From Saezia sanguinis (GTDB lineage: Bacteria; Pseudomonadota; Gammaproteobacteria; Burkholderiales; Burkholderiaceae_C): a stretch of DNA of 64,000 bases. This document shows positions 37,001 to 45,313 of this stretch, one piece after another; the stretch's first letter is position 1, and every line of letters begins with the position of its first letter. The stretch covers positions 452,420 through 516,419 of the forward strand of contig NZ_PQSP01000002.1 of assembly GCF_003991585.1 (NCBI RefSeq), read 5' to 3'. Below the pieces are notes generated by a model. The model was not told the DNA's origin and made no database searches. It worked only from the letters and a program-made list of their open reading frames with translations. A program made the translations under genes and the position numbers.

Positions 37001-37574
37001 TCTGATAGACCTCAAAGGTGGTATAGGCTATAGCTGGTTGGATATTGATACCGAGCGAAATATTGCTATTGGCAATCTGGCCTCCAAAAATCAAGGCAAT
37101 TATAACGGTGGTCTGTTGCAGGCCTTTATTCAGGGCAGTCACACCTTTAACCTTACACCGAACCTTAACCTGACACCGTACATAAATGTGGCAGCACAGA
37201 GAATTACTACTGACAGCTTTACAGAAACAGGCGGCCTTACCATACTGCACAGTAGTCGGCACAGTGACAACTTATTGACCACCACGATAGGTGTGAAAAG
37301 CGAATGGCAGGTTGAGGACCGCATGAGCCTGTATGGTGACTTGGGCTGGCAATATAACGTTGGCAGTATAGCGCCCAAAGTCCATATGAATTTTGTGGGA
37401 GGCAAAGAGTACACTATACGAGGTGTGGAAATCAACCGCAATGCGGCGGTGGTCGGTGTAGGGGCAAACTTCCAGTTGCAGCCTAATATGACGCTGAGCA
37501 TAGGATATGATGGAGAGTTTGGTCGACAGGTCAGAGATCATGCTGCTCGTATCATGTGGGAGTTCAAATTCTGA
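34005..37574 (+). CDS. AIDA/TibA-like autotransporter adhesin
   Basis: This is a type Va secreted outer membrane protein of 1189 residues. It starts with an extended signal peptide (ESPR: NLNRSYRIVWSESRQTWVAA) and a hydrophobic core, with cleavage near VLAQ (about 63). Residues about 75-610 are strand-loop-strand repeats of roughly 19 residues (pattern GG.Q.V..GG.A..T....), rich in Ser, Gly and Thr, the heptosylation target of AIDA and TibA. An autotransporter-associated strand repeat (NSYTGGTTVVGGSLYIGD, near 660) leads to the pertactin-like stem. Residues about 918-1189 are the 12-strand barrel, ending WEFKF with terminal Phe. Adhesion, autoaggregation or biofilm roles are inferred from relatives. 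SD AAAGG is at 33992-33996. Confidence 0.93.
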   Translation: MGHKNNLNRSYRIVWSESRQTWVAASELAKGHSRASCTSVKQLVLAVVAGTILAGQLTQPVLAQSFTPVVSGTVSGETITSGTQSVISGGVANGGAINIGGVQNVSNGGSTNNIAVNSGGRQNVYAGGVTSSIAVNTGGQQRVSGGTAEGTTLSGVFNSSDSGFQYVYAGGVANNTIINSGGDQRLYSGATANSSVLNSGGIQRVSSGGTAVGTVFNGGGQYVYDGAVVSGAHVVSGGQTVSAGGAAVGTILETNGRQNVWAGGIVSDTVFNGGWQYLYNGATVSGANIVSGGQTINSGGTAVSSILTSGAIQYISAGGNAVDTVFSGGRQYLYGAVVSGAQIDDGTQIVSAGGSAVGTTLGSSGRQNVFAGGSAIGTVFDGGGQYIYDGAVVSGAQIANGEQRVNSGGSAADTRLNGGTQYVYDGGLASNAVIEDGGRQIISSGGQATSAIVNNNGRQYVSAGAVATGTIVNSGARQDIYSTGVALDTTVNAGGVQRVSAGGSAVDTVIDAGGIQTISSGGFATDTDIAAGGLQNISSGGSADNTIIHSAGVQRVYSGAVAVDTTIDNSGAQYVYGGGVAVNTTVNTGGILNISDGGILEGFTLVVGDAQLNASTTFVNNGVLTLNQTADNTLAATISGAGSLVKDGNNTLILTGVNSYTGGTTVVGGSLYIGDIAGSPARLASDVNVQNGAILGGHGQIAGHVTVDSGGTLSPGTGAVGTLTTGQVTLKGGSILDVDAHPDHNVGRVVADSALGGGNGTVTIEPGAALQIWGGAGTWAEEFSYVIVDSDQGVSGQFSTVDSNLAFLTSLVDYSNPDQVRLTLVRNNTSFPSVGGSENQQNTGAGIEGLGENNPIYETIVSMDAWQARNAFDSLSGEIHASVKSALLINSRYPRLAITQHLSDASGLLAPETDINKNLWVNVWAHDGHVKADGNASKLDNRGLGVLIGSDLYTSADETTVFGVAAGYEHTKLSTDRLRHSDADINAIHLLAYGRTSVGLIDLKGGIGYSWLDIDTERNIAIGNLASKNQGNYNGGLLQAFIQGSHTFNLTPNLNLTPYINVAAQRITTDSFTETGGLTILHSSRHSDNLLTTTIGVKSEWQVEDRMSLYGDLGWQYNVGSIAPKVHMNFVGGKEYTIRGVEINRNAAVVGVGANFQLQPNMTLSIGYDGEFGRQVRDHAARIMWEFKF

Positions 37575-37637
37575 GTTGCTTAGTTATTTGATTTTTTTAA
37601 CATCAATGCGACACAAACTTTTATTTTTGAGCGAGAA

Positions 37638-37675
37638 AGCAGTGACTATGAGACGTTTTTCTTGTTGTCACTGCT
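37638..37675. repeat. 9-bp inverted repeat after the autotransporter
   Basis: AGCAGTGAC (37638-37646) and GTCACTGCT (37667-37675) are perfectly complementary over a 20-nt loop. No T tract follows, so termination is uncertain. Confidence 0.4.
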
Positions 37676-37770
37676 GTCAAAGAGGGACTTATATTTGTAT
37701 TCCAATGTGCTAATTTGAGAAGTATTGCCCTAGATTGTGACAAGAAAATTTTTTAAAGCAAAGGGGGCTA

Positions 37771-38337
37771 ATGTTGATTGCTATTTTGGCTTATTGGTCA
37801 ACAATAGAGCCATCACATGATCGTGTTTTACGTGCTGATGTTGCACATATGCCCCGTGCTTATATTAATGGGGATAAAGTACTTATTACCAATTTTCGTA
37901 ATTTTGAATATCGAAGCGTAGACGATTTTATTTCCCGTTATGAAGAGCGCGAAGTAGACCTTTCACATTTAGTCTCTGTTGATTTTTATGTTTCTTATTG
38001 GACGTCAGGACCTGTCGCGCATACTTGTGTGAATTTTAATTTTGATAACGCTCCTCCTGTAAGTGTTTCTATTGAAGCCAGATTTGAAGCGCATGAGCAT
38101 TATGATCCAATTGCCTCACTTTTTAAGCGGTGTAAGTTAATTTATGTTGTTGGTGATGAGTTTGATATTGTTCGGGTTCGTACTAATTTTCGCAATGAAG
38201 AAGTTTATCGTTATCCTATTCATATCTCTTCAGAGGCAACACGCTTGCGAAGTACGGACCTAACACGCTGCCTCAAACCAAACAAAAGCCTACCTGGCTA
38301 CGGGGCTATGTTTCCATGTGCTTTTTCGCCAAGATAG
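37771..38337 (+). pseudogene. DUF4105 domain protein, truncated at the 3' end
   Basis: The first roughly 150 of 188 residues match the DUF4105 (Lnb N-terminal periplasmic-like) family. IEPSHDRVLRADVAHMPRAY, LITNFRNFEYRS, DFYVSYWTSGPVAHT, VSIEARFEAHEHYDPIA and LIYVVGDEFDIVRVRTNFR are all present. After YRYPIHISSE the similarity stops. The rest (RSTDLTRCLKPNKS...) is unlike the family, whose members continue with a Cys/His-containing part. No other frame restores it. The usual N-terminal membrane helices are also short or missing. A good SD (AAGGGGG at 37761-37767) suggests it may still be translated. The end overlaps the converging lipoprotein gene, so the 3' part was probably lost by rearrangement. 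Confidence 0.65.
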
Positions 38338-38660
38338 ACATTGATGGCTGTGCCATCGCTTAATTGTCCCTGGCCTGAGCCATTTTCAAGATATTCCCCA
38401 TAGCGGGAAACGCTGGCACTTCCTGAGCGGCCATCGGAGCATTGAAAGCGAACCTGTAGTCTTGGACTGACGTCCGTTGAGTCGTAAGCGCCGTTGCAGT
38501 ACAGGCCTTTTGAGTCTTCAGCGTAAAAAGTGCCTGAAATCAGTGTGGCGGCAGCCATGCCCTTAAGCGGCTCAGGGCGGTTGTCGACATTGACATGGAT
38601 GTCGGTGGAGATGCAGCCATGCAATAAAACAGATCCAATCAGAATGAAAAGAATACGCAC
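38298..38660 (-). CDS. Small lipoprotein of unknown function
   Basis: The protein has 120 residues from a GTG at 38660, which is preceded by AAGGA. The N-terminus RILFILIGSVLLHGC is a lipoprotein signal peptide with a passable lipobox (LHGC). The mature part starts with CISTDIHVN and contains two further Cys (LYCNGAY, VRFQCSDGRSG). Its glycine-rich C-terminus (GSGQGQLSDGTAINVYLG) looks like a small beta domain. The frame is open upstream to 39017, but that part has no protein character. The 3' end overlaps the truncated DUF4105 frame by 40 bp. I do not recognise the family. Confidence 0.6.
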   Translation of the reverse strand: MRILFILIGSVLLHGCISTDIHVNVDNRPEPLKGMAAATLISGTFYAEDSKGLYCNGAYDSTDVSPRLQVRFQCSDGRSGSASVSRYGEYLENGSGQGQLSDGTAINVYLGEKAHGNIAP

Positions 38661-39055
38661 AGGTGAATCCTTATAAAAGGGATGGATGTGTGGTGACCAT
38701 AGCGTGTCACAGTGATGGATTGTATAGCGTATTTTTTTATGGGCATTTATGCTCAAGGCTCGTATGTGCCTGCGTATATTGCTGCGCGCAAAAAACAAAT
38801 GGCACATCGGTTTGTTCAGGCTGGTTGCTGGTCTGTGCCGGGCATTTTGATCGCCATACGCAATGGCGCCGGCGGTGGCCTGGATACACCTTATGCCATT
38901 GCTGGGCACACTGTGTGCGGTGATGAGGCGATCCGGCTCACTGGCCGGAGCAGGTGCAGGAAACCATGCTTGCCAATACACCATCAGGCAGTTTATTGAT
39001 GCAATGATCGAAAGCATATAATAAAAGCTTTGCCATCAGGAAAAGTTGAGTTTTC
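38661..39055. other. Spacer without a recognised gene
   Basis: Frames are open here on both strands, but none has recognisable protein character or an SD. A TATAAT at 39017-39022 with TTGATG 15 bp upstream (38996-39001) may be the promoter for the membrane protein gene that follows. Confidence 0.4.
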
Positions 39056-39706
39056 ATGCATACGTTACAGCCATTCTCTAAAGGCCGGGTATTTCTCCTT
39101 GGCTTCATCATCATAGGGTTGCTGTCTTCTTATCCTTTGGCCTTGTATTTACCGGTTTGGTTCAGTTGGGAAAATGGGCCGATTGAAAATACGCAGGCAG
39201 GTATCCTACTTGCAGGGTTGGTGCTGGCGCTGTGCTTTGCCGTACGGGCAAAGAATAAAACTCAGCGTTGGTTCTGGATCATGGTGATGCCATTCTGGTT
39301 GATCATGTTTGCCCGCGAACTGGGATGGGGCGCTGTGTTTTTGCCGCCCCTGTATGTCGATCCGGTGTCTGGCCCGATTTATTCTTCCTCTCTTCAACTG
39401 GGTTACAAGCCTGTTGTTTACCCGGTTGCCGGAGTGCTGCTGCTGGTTTCTGCGGCTGTTTTTTTATTAACCAGGCAATATCAGAGCCTGGTGAAAATAT
39501 GGCGTTGCGGCGTATTTCCGTGGCTTGAACTGTTGTTGGTTGTGGTGGGGGCCGTGCTGTCCACCATTGCTGAGGGGCATGGCGGCGTGGCATTGAATTT
39601 GGGCGATGGAATACTGCAACTGTTGGAGGAACTGTCAGAGCTGTGGGCGTATGCGGCCCTGTTTGCTGCACAGTTGCGGGTATCTCAGGGAAGCTGGCAT
39701 GGCTAG
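39056..39706 (+). CDS. Polytopic membrane protein of unknown function
   Basis: The protein has 216 residues with about six hydrophobic segments (for example VFLLGFIIIGLLSSYPLALY, GILLAGLVLALCFAV, PVAGVLLLVSAAVFLL, WLELLLVVVGAVLS). Charged residues stand at conserved-looking places: GPIENTQAG, FARELGWGAVF, TIAEGHGG and LLEELSELWAYAA. The Glu/His pattern in membrane-near loops could bind a metal or lipid, but this is a guess. No family is recognised. uvrB follows 110 bp later in the same direction. A possible promoter stands at 38996-39022. Confidence 0.65.
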   Translation: MHTLQPFSKGRVFLLGFIIIGLLSSYPLALYLPVWFSWENGPIENTQAGILLAGLVLALCFAVRAKNKTQRWFWIMVMPFWLIMFARELGWGAVFLPPLYVDPVSGPIYSSSLQLGYKPVVYPVAGVLLLVSAAVFLLTRQYQSLVKIWRCGVFPWLELLLVVVGAVLSTIAEGHGGVALNLGDGILQLLEELSELWAYAALFAAQLRVSQGSWHG

Positions 39707-39816
39707 TGCTGTTATGAGCTATGGCTATGGCACTGTGGCGGTTTCAATTGAAAAATGGGCAGGTGGCATCATCTTAGTTGCTGGACGTGTGAAGATTCAA
39801 GATCAGAAGGGCGGTC

Positions 39817-41964
39817 ATGGCGGGTAAAGCGAAAACTTCAAAAAAACAGAACAATGATGTGGCTTCTGAAGCGGAGGTGAAGAACACAGTTGCCGACGTT
39901 GCTGAAGATGTACCGCAGGGCCGTTTCATCACCTATGAAGGCTCGCCTTTTGAGTTGTACCAGCCTTATCCGCCGGCTGGAGACCAGTTAACGGCGATTG
40001 GTGAGCTGGTGGAAGGTATCCGTGACGGGCTGAGTTTTCAGACGCTGCTGGGGGTGACCGGCTCTGGCAAGACATTCACAATGGCCAATGTGATTGCCCA
40101 GCTGGGACGGCCGGCCATTGTGTTTGCGCCCAACAAAACGCTGGCGGCGCAGTTGTATTCGGAGTTTCGCGAGTTTTTCCCGAAGAATGCGGTGGAATAC
40201 TTTGTGAGCTATTACGATTATTACCAGCCCGAAGCCTATGTGCCGCAGCGCGACCTGTTCATTGAAAAAGACAGCGCGATCAATGACCATATTGAGCAGA
40301 TGCGGCTTTCGGCTACCAAAAGCCTGTTTGAGCGGCGCGATGTGATTATTGTGGCGTCTGTTTCGGCCATTTACGGTATGGGCAGCCCGGAAGACTATAC
40401 CGAGATGCGGCTGATCACCCGCGTGGGTGACCGGGTCAGTCAGCGTGATTTCATTGCACATCTGGTGCGCATGCAATACAACCGCAACGATATGGATTTT
40501 GCCCGCGGAACGTTCCGGGTGCGCGGTGATACGATTGATATCTTCCCGGCCGAGCATTCCGAGCTGGCGGTGCGCGTGACGCTGTTTGATGATGAGGTGG
40601 ATGGCATCAGCCTGTTTGACCCGCTGACAGGCAAGGTCCAGCACAAGGTGCCGCGCTTTGCCATTTATCCGGCAGGGCATTATGTGATGGCGCGGCAAAG
40701 CGTGATCAATGCAATTGAAACCATCAAGGAAGAGCTGACGGAGCGGCTGAAATTCTTTTACGATGAGGGCAAGCTGGTGGAGGCCCAGCGGCTGGAGCAG
40801 CGCACCCGCTTTGACCTGGAGATGTTGCAAGAAGTTGGGCATTGCAAGGGCATTGAAAACTACTCCCGCCACCTCTCCGGTGCCAAGCCGGGAGAGCCGC
40901 CGCCCACACTGGTGGAGTATCTGCCCAAAGATGCGCTGATGTTTTTTGACGAGTCGCATGTGCTGATTGGGCAGTTTACCGGCATGTATAACGGCGACCG
41001 CGCGCGTAAGGCCACACTGGTGGAGTATGGATTCCGCTTGCCCAGCGCGCTGGACAACCGGCCGCTGAAGTTTCCTGAATTTGAGCAGCGTATGCGGCAG
41101 TCGGTGTTTGTGTCGGCGACTCCCGGTAATTATGAAATGGAGCACTCCGCAGGCTCGGTGGTGGAGCAGGTGGTGCGGCCGACCGGGCTGGTGGACCCGG
41201 AGGTTGAAGTCCGTCCGGCGACCACGCAGGTTGACGATGTGCTGCAGGAGATTCATGAGCGTGTGAAAGTGGGCGAGCGCGTGCTGATTACCACGCTGAC
41301 CAAACGCATGGCCGAGCAGTTGACCGAATATCTGAGTGAGAACGGTGTCAAGGTGCGTTATCTGCATTCGGACATCGACACGGTAGAGCGGGTGGAGATC
41401 ATCCGTGATCTGCGGCTGGGGCTGTTTGATGTGCTGGTGGGGATCAACCTGCTGCGTGAGGGGCTGGATATTCCGGAAGTGTCATTGATTGCGATTCTGG
41501 ATGCGGACAAAGAGGGTTTCTTGCGTGCAGAACGCTCGCTGATTCAGACCATAGGCCGTGCGGCGCGCAATGTGCATGGCAAGGCCATTCTGTATGCAGA
41601 CCGTATGACGGATTCCATGCGCAAGGCCATTGGAGAAACCGAACGGCGCCGCAACAAGCAATTGGCCTACAACGCCGAGCACGGCATTACGCCCAGGAGC
41701 ATTAACAAGCAGATTAAAGACCTGATTGATGGTGTGTACCATGAGCAGGATGCCGGTCAGCCGCAGGAACAGCAGGAGCTTTTGCAGGCCCAGGTGCAGG
41801 ACATGAGCGAAAAAGAGATTGCGCGCGAAATCAAGCGGCTGGAAAAGCAGATGCTCGATCATGCGAAAAATCTGGAGTTCGAGCAGGCCGCGCAGGTCAG
41901 AGACCGGCTGGCGCAGTTCAAAAATATGGCATTCGGCGCCAATGTGCATGATTTGATGAGCTGA
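39817..41964 (+). CDS. uvrB: Excinuclease ABC subunit B
   Basis: UvrB is the central helicase-like subunit of nucleotide excision repair. It loads at DNA damage with UvrA and recruits UvrC. The 715 residues include an extra N-terminal tail of about 35 polar residues ([12 protein letters not shown]...) compared with E. coli (673). Walker A is [14 protein letters not shown] and the beta-hairpin stretch is [15 protein letters not shown]. The helicase motifs are [21 protein letters not shown] and [16 protein letters not shown]. The C-terminal UVR motif lies in [20 protein letters not shown]. No CTGT-N8-ACAG SOS box is seen in the 110 bp upstream. Confidence 0.98.
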   Translation: MAGKAKTSKKQNNDVASEAEVKNTVADVAEDVPQGRFITYEGSPFELYQPYPPAGDQLTAIGELVEGIRDGLSFQTLLGVTGSGKTFTMANVIAQLGRPAIVFAPNKTLAAQLYSEFREFFPKNAVEYFVSYYDYYQPEAYVPQRDLFIEKDSAINDHIEQMRLSATKSLFERRDVIIVASVSAIYGMGSPEDYTEMRLITRVGDRVSQRDFIAHLVRMQYNRNDMDFARGTFRVRGDTIDIFPAEHSELAVRVTLFDDEVDGISLFDPLTGKVQHKVPRFAIYPAGHYVMARQSVINAIETIKEELTERLKFFYDEGKLVEAQRLEQRTRFDLEMLQEVGHCKGIENYSRHLSGAKPGEPPPTLVEYLPKDALMFFDESHVLIGQFTGMYNGDRARKATLVEYGFRLPSALDNRPLKFPEFEQRMRQSVFVSATPGNYEMEHSAGSVVEQVVRPTGLVDPEVEVRPATTQVDDVLQEIHERVKVGERVLITTLTKRMAEQLTEYLSENGVKVRYLHSDIDTVERVEIIRDLRLGLFDVLVGINLLREGLDIPEVSLIAILDADKEGFLRAERSLIQTIGRAARNVHGKAILYADRMTDSMRKAIGETERRRNKQLAYNAEHGITPRSINKQIKDLIDGVYHEQDAGQPQEQQELLQAQVQDMSEKEIAREIKRLEKQMLDHAKNLEFEQAAQVRDRLAQFKNMAFGANVHDLMS

Positions 41965-42021
41965 TTGTCATCAATTGCAAAATTATTTTTCCCCTTGATT
42001 TTGGCGCCGAAGCCGGCAATT

Positions 42022-42045
42022 AAATGGCGGAGGTGCCGTTTTTTT
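42022..42045 (+). terminator. Intrinsic terminator after uvrB
   Basis: A 7-bp stem AAATGGC/GCCGTTT (one G-T pair) with a 6-nt loop is followed by a run of seven T residues (42039-42045). Confidence 0.6.
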
Positions 42046-42450
42046 GACACGTGTTTTCGGGGGTGTTTTTGCGGCGCGACATCTAGGCAGTGTTATGAGT
42101 TGATGTCATTTCTAAGGGATGGGAATAAATTAAATTATTGCTTTGCACAATTTGATTTATATGAAACTTTTAGAGGATATAACACATCCTAAATTACAAT
42201 TGGAGCGCCTTATATAAATACACATACGCTAAACGAGGGTTTGAGAGTTTGTGTTGAAATCCGGGTAAAGGCATTGAATGACTTAGGTCAAATATGAGTT
42301 TTCGTGCCGATGTTATAGTAGTAACCCTAAGAACAGGTGTTCTGTTAGTCCTTCTGGTTGCTTGCAGATTTTCGGGTTTGATCGATTACCTGAGTTGAGT
42401 GACAGAAGGTTTTTCAATACACAGTGATAACTTCGCACAACGGAGTGAAA
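42046..42450 (+). promoter_or_regulatory. odhA upstream region with a palindromic operator candidate
   Basis: About 400 bp of AT-rich non-coding DNA lie between uvrB and odhA. A 14-bp inverted repeat AGAACA-GG-TGTTCT (42330-42343) lies about 110 bp before the odhA start. TTGA...TCAA half sites occur near 42275-42294. The SD CGGAG is at 42441-42445. No small gene is seen. Confidence 0.45.
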
Positions 42451-45243
42451 GTGAGTAGTCATATGTCGCAACAGTACGCTGAGTACCTGGCGAATTCTTA
42501 TCTTTATGGCAGCAATGCTCCTTATATCGAGGAGCTCTATGAGTCATATCAGAACGACCCTAATTCTGTTCCCACACGCTGGCGTGAATATTTTGAAGCC
42601 ATGCAAAAGGCGCCTGCCAATGGTGCTGGCGCGTATGGCGTAGGAGCCGACCCGAAAGCGGCGGCAGTATCCAAGCTGATTGATGCATACCGTAATTTGG
42701 GTGTGCTCCGGGCAAATCTGGACCCGTTGAAGCTCAATATCCTGCGTCCGCAGGAATCTCCCGAGCTGGACCCACAGTATTATGGATTGACTGAGGCTGA
42801 CATGAAGTCGACGGTGGATACCTCGTCGACCCATTTTGGTAAGAGCTCAATGACTTTGGGCGAACTGGTTGGCGCACTGCGTGCAACGTACTGCGGCACG
42901 CTGGCGGTTGAATTCATGTACATCCGCGATGTGAAAGTGCGCAACTGGTGGATTGAACGCCTGGAATCCAAACAGGGGCAGCCTAAATTTGATGCCGAGA
43001 AAAGAAAACGCCTGCTTGAGCGCGTGACTGCGGCTGAAGGCCTTGAAGGCTATCTGAATACCAAATATGTGGGCGTGAAGCGCTTCTCACTGGATGGCGG
43101 CGATGCATTCATCGTTGCCATGGACGAGTTGGTACGTTATTCAGCACAGAATGGCGTTGAAGACATTGTGATCGGTATGGCTCACCGTGGCCGCCTGAAC
43201 GCACTGGTCAACACATTGGGTAAAGAACCCAAAGCGCTGTTTGCTGAGTTTGACCATACCGCGCCGGAAAATCTGCCTTCCGGTGACGTGAAATACCACA
43301 ATGGTTTTTCCAACAACATCAAAACACCGTCAGGCACGGTGCACCTGAGCATGGCTTACAACCCGTCTCACTTGGAAGTGGTGAGCCCGGTGCAGTCCGG
43401 TTCTGTGCGTGCCCGTATGGATCGCCGCAATGACGGCGTTGGCAACCAGGTCATGTCAGTCACCGTTCACGGTGACGGTGCCGTGATTGGTCAGGGTGTT
43501 GTGCAGGAAACCCTGTCAATGGCGGGTGCCCGCGGTTATTACATCGGTGGCTCTATCCGCATCGTGATTAACAACCAGGTGCAGTTCACCACATCTGACC
43601 CGCGTGATACCCGTACCTCGCTGTACTGTACCGATGTGGCGCGCATGATTGACGCTCCGGTCCTGCACATCAACGGCGATGACATGGATGCCGTGGCATT
43701 CGCGATGCAACTGGCAGTGGATTTCCGCCAGCAGTTCCACCGCGATGTGATGATTGACCTGGTGTGCTACCGCAAACTGGGCCATAACGAGCAGGATACG
43801 CCTCAGATCACCCAGCCTTATATGTACAAGGCGGTGAAAGCGCACCCGGGCTCACGCCGTGTGTATGCGCAGCGTCTGATTGATGAAAACGTCATCGATG
43901 CCGCTTACGAAGAAAAACTGGTTAAAGAATATCGCAAGTCGATGGATGAAAATAAAGTCACCAGCGACCCGGTCGATAAGAAGTTCAAGAGCCCTTACAC
44001 CTCCGACTGGAGCAAATACGTCGGAAAAGCCTGGTCTGAGCCTGTAGATACCAGTGTGTCGGAAAAAGAGCTGAAAAAACTGGCACAGGCCATTACCACG
44101 GTGCCTGACAGTATTGCTGTGCATCCCCTGGTGCAAAAGGTTCTTAAAGACCGCGCCGCCATGGGCAATGGTGAATTGCCGGTGGACTGGGGTATGGGTG
44201 AAAACATGGCCTATGCCACATTGCTGAGCGCCGGTATTCCTGTGCGCTTATCCGGTGAAGACGTTGGCCGCGGTACATTCAGCCATCGTCAAGCCATGGT
44301 GCACAACCAGAACCGGCCTGACTGGACGGAAGACCCCTATATTCCGCTGCAGCACCTCTCTGACAAACAGGGTAAATTCACCATCGTGAACTCTGTGCTG
44401 TCAGAAAACGGTGTTCTGGGCTTTGAATACGGGTATGCCACAGCGCGTCCTGACGGTCTGACCATTTGGGAAGCACAGTTTGGTGACTTTGCCAACGGTG
44501 GCCAGATCATGATTGACCAGTTCATTGCCTCCGGCGAAACCAAATGGGGTCGTTATGCAGGCCTGGTCATGCTGCTGCCGCACGGTTTTGAAGGCCAGGG
44601 GCCAGAGCACAGTTCAGCACGTATTGAACGTTACCTTGAATTGAGCGCTGAAGAAAACTGGGTGGTGGCCCAGCCAACCACAGCAGGGCAGATTTTCCAC
44701 CTGCTGCGCTCTCAGGCACTGAGCAAATACCGCAAACCGCTGGTGGTGTTCTCACCGAAATCGCTGCTGCGTAACAAGAATGCCGCAGTGCCGCTGGAAA
44801 CGCTGGCCAAGGGCAGCTTCCAGATGGTGATTCCGGAAGTGAACAGCAGCATCGATGCCAAGAAGGTTAAGCGTGTGATCCTGTGTTCCGGCAAGGTTTA
44901 CTACGATCTGGCTGCTGCACGCGAAGAGAAGAAACTGACCGATGTGGCGATTATTCGTCTGGAACAGTTGTATCCCTTCCCGCAAAAAGCGCTGGCTGCC
45001 GAATTGAAGAAATATGCTGGTGCTACGGAAGTGGTCTGGTGTCAGGATGAGCCGGAAAACCAGGGGCCATGGAGTTATGTGCGTCCGCAGGTCCGTGACA
45101 TGCTGACAGACAAGCAGAAACTGGGCTACTCGGGACGTGCTGCTTGCCCGGCTCCGGCGACAGGGTATACCCATAAGCATCAAGAACAGTTGAAAGAACT
45201 GGTTGCCGGTGCTTTTGGTAAACTCAAAAATACGGTAAAGTAA
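42451..45243 (+). CDS. sucA: 2-oxoglutarate dehydrogenase E1 component
   Basis: This is the thiamine diphosphate-dependent E1 of the TCA cycle complex, also called odhA. It has 930 residues, as usual. NSYLYGSNAPYIEELYESY is the E1 N-terminal motif that docks to E2. IGMAHRGRLNALVN, HINGDDMDAVAF and the LGHNEQDTPQ region form the ThDP site. GEDVGRGTFSHRQA and LLPHGFEGQGPEHSSARIER follow in the C-terminal half. The frame starts at GTG 42424, but GTG 42451 has CGGAG at 42441-42445 and fits the family start better; ATG 42463 is another option. It is the first gene of odhA-odhB-lpdA. Confidence 0.97.
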   Translation: MSSHMSQQYAEYLANSYLYGSNAPYIEELYESYQNDPNSVPTRWREYFEAMQKAPANGAGAYGVGADPKAAAVSKLIDAYRNLGVLRANLDPLKLNILRPQESPELDPQYYGLTEADMKSTVDTSSTHFGKSSMTLGELVGALRATYCGTLAVEFMYIRDVKVRNWWIERLESKQGQPKFDAEKRKRLLERVTAAEGLEGYLNTKYVGVKRFSLDGGDAFIVAMDELVRYSAQNGVEDIVIGMAHRGRLNALVNTLGKEPKALFAEFDHTAPENLPSGDVKYHNGFSNNIKTPSGTVHLSMAYNPSHLEVVSPVQSGSVRARMDRRNDGVGNQVMSVTVHGDGAVIGQGVVQETLSMAGARGYYIGGSIRIVINNQVQFTTSDPRDTRTSLYCTDVARMIDAPVLHINGDDMDAVAFAMQLAVDFRQQFHRDVMIDLVCYRKLGHNEQDTPQITQPYMYKAVKAHPGSRRVYAQRLIDENVIDAAYEEKLVKEYRKSMDENKVTSDPVDKKFKSPYTSDWSKYVGKAWSEPVDTSVSEKELKKLAQAITTVPDSIAVHPLVQKVLKDRAAMGNGELPVDWGMGENMAYATLLSAGIPVRLSGEDVGRGTFSHRQAMVHNQNRPDWTEDPYIPLQHLSDKQGKFTIVNSVLSENGVLGFEYGYATARPDGLTIWEAQFGDFANGGQIMIDQFIASGETKWGRYAGLVMLLPHGFEGQGPEHSSARIERYLELSAEENWVVAQPTTAGQIFHLLRSQALSKYRKPLVVFSPKSLLRNKNAAVPLETLAKGSFQMVIPEVNSSIDAKKVKRVILCSGKVYYDLAAAREEKKLTDVAIIRLEQLYPFPQKALAAELKKYAGATEVVWCQDEPENQGPWSYVRPQVRDMLTDKQKLGYSGRAACPAPATGYTHKHQEQLKELVAGAFGKLKNTVK

Positions 45244-45260
45244 TTATGTGATCCACCAGG

Positions 45261-45282
45261 TACGCCTCATTCGTGAGGCGTA
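45261..45282 (+). repeat. Intercistronic stem-loop with UUCG tetraloop
   Basis: A perfect 9-bp stem, TACGCCTCA and TGAGGCGTA, closes over the stable TTCG loop in the 70-bp gap between sucA and sucB. It lacks a T tract, so mRNA stabilisation or processing is more likely than termination. Confidence 0.6.
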
Positions 45283-45313
45283 ATCCCATTCTTGAAAATT
45301 ATAGGAAAATCAA

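Noticed and set aside
38661..39017. N-terminal extension of the lipoprotein frame to 39017
   Set aside because: The extra 119 residues lack protein character, while GTG 38660 has an SD and begins a lipoprotein signal peptide.
39707..39816. SOS box before uvrB
   Set aside because: CTGTTATGAGCTATGG has only a left half site; no CTGT-N8-ACAG is present.
39988..41367. 459-codon minus-strand ORF opposite uvrB
   Set aside because: It lies wholly within uvrB and shows only antisense-type composition.
42424..42450. GTG 42424 as start of sucA
   Set aside because: There is no SD at the right distance, and the added residues do not fit the family; GTG 42451 follows CGGAG.
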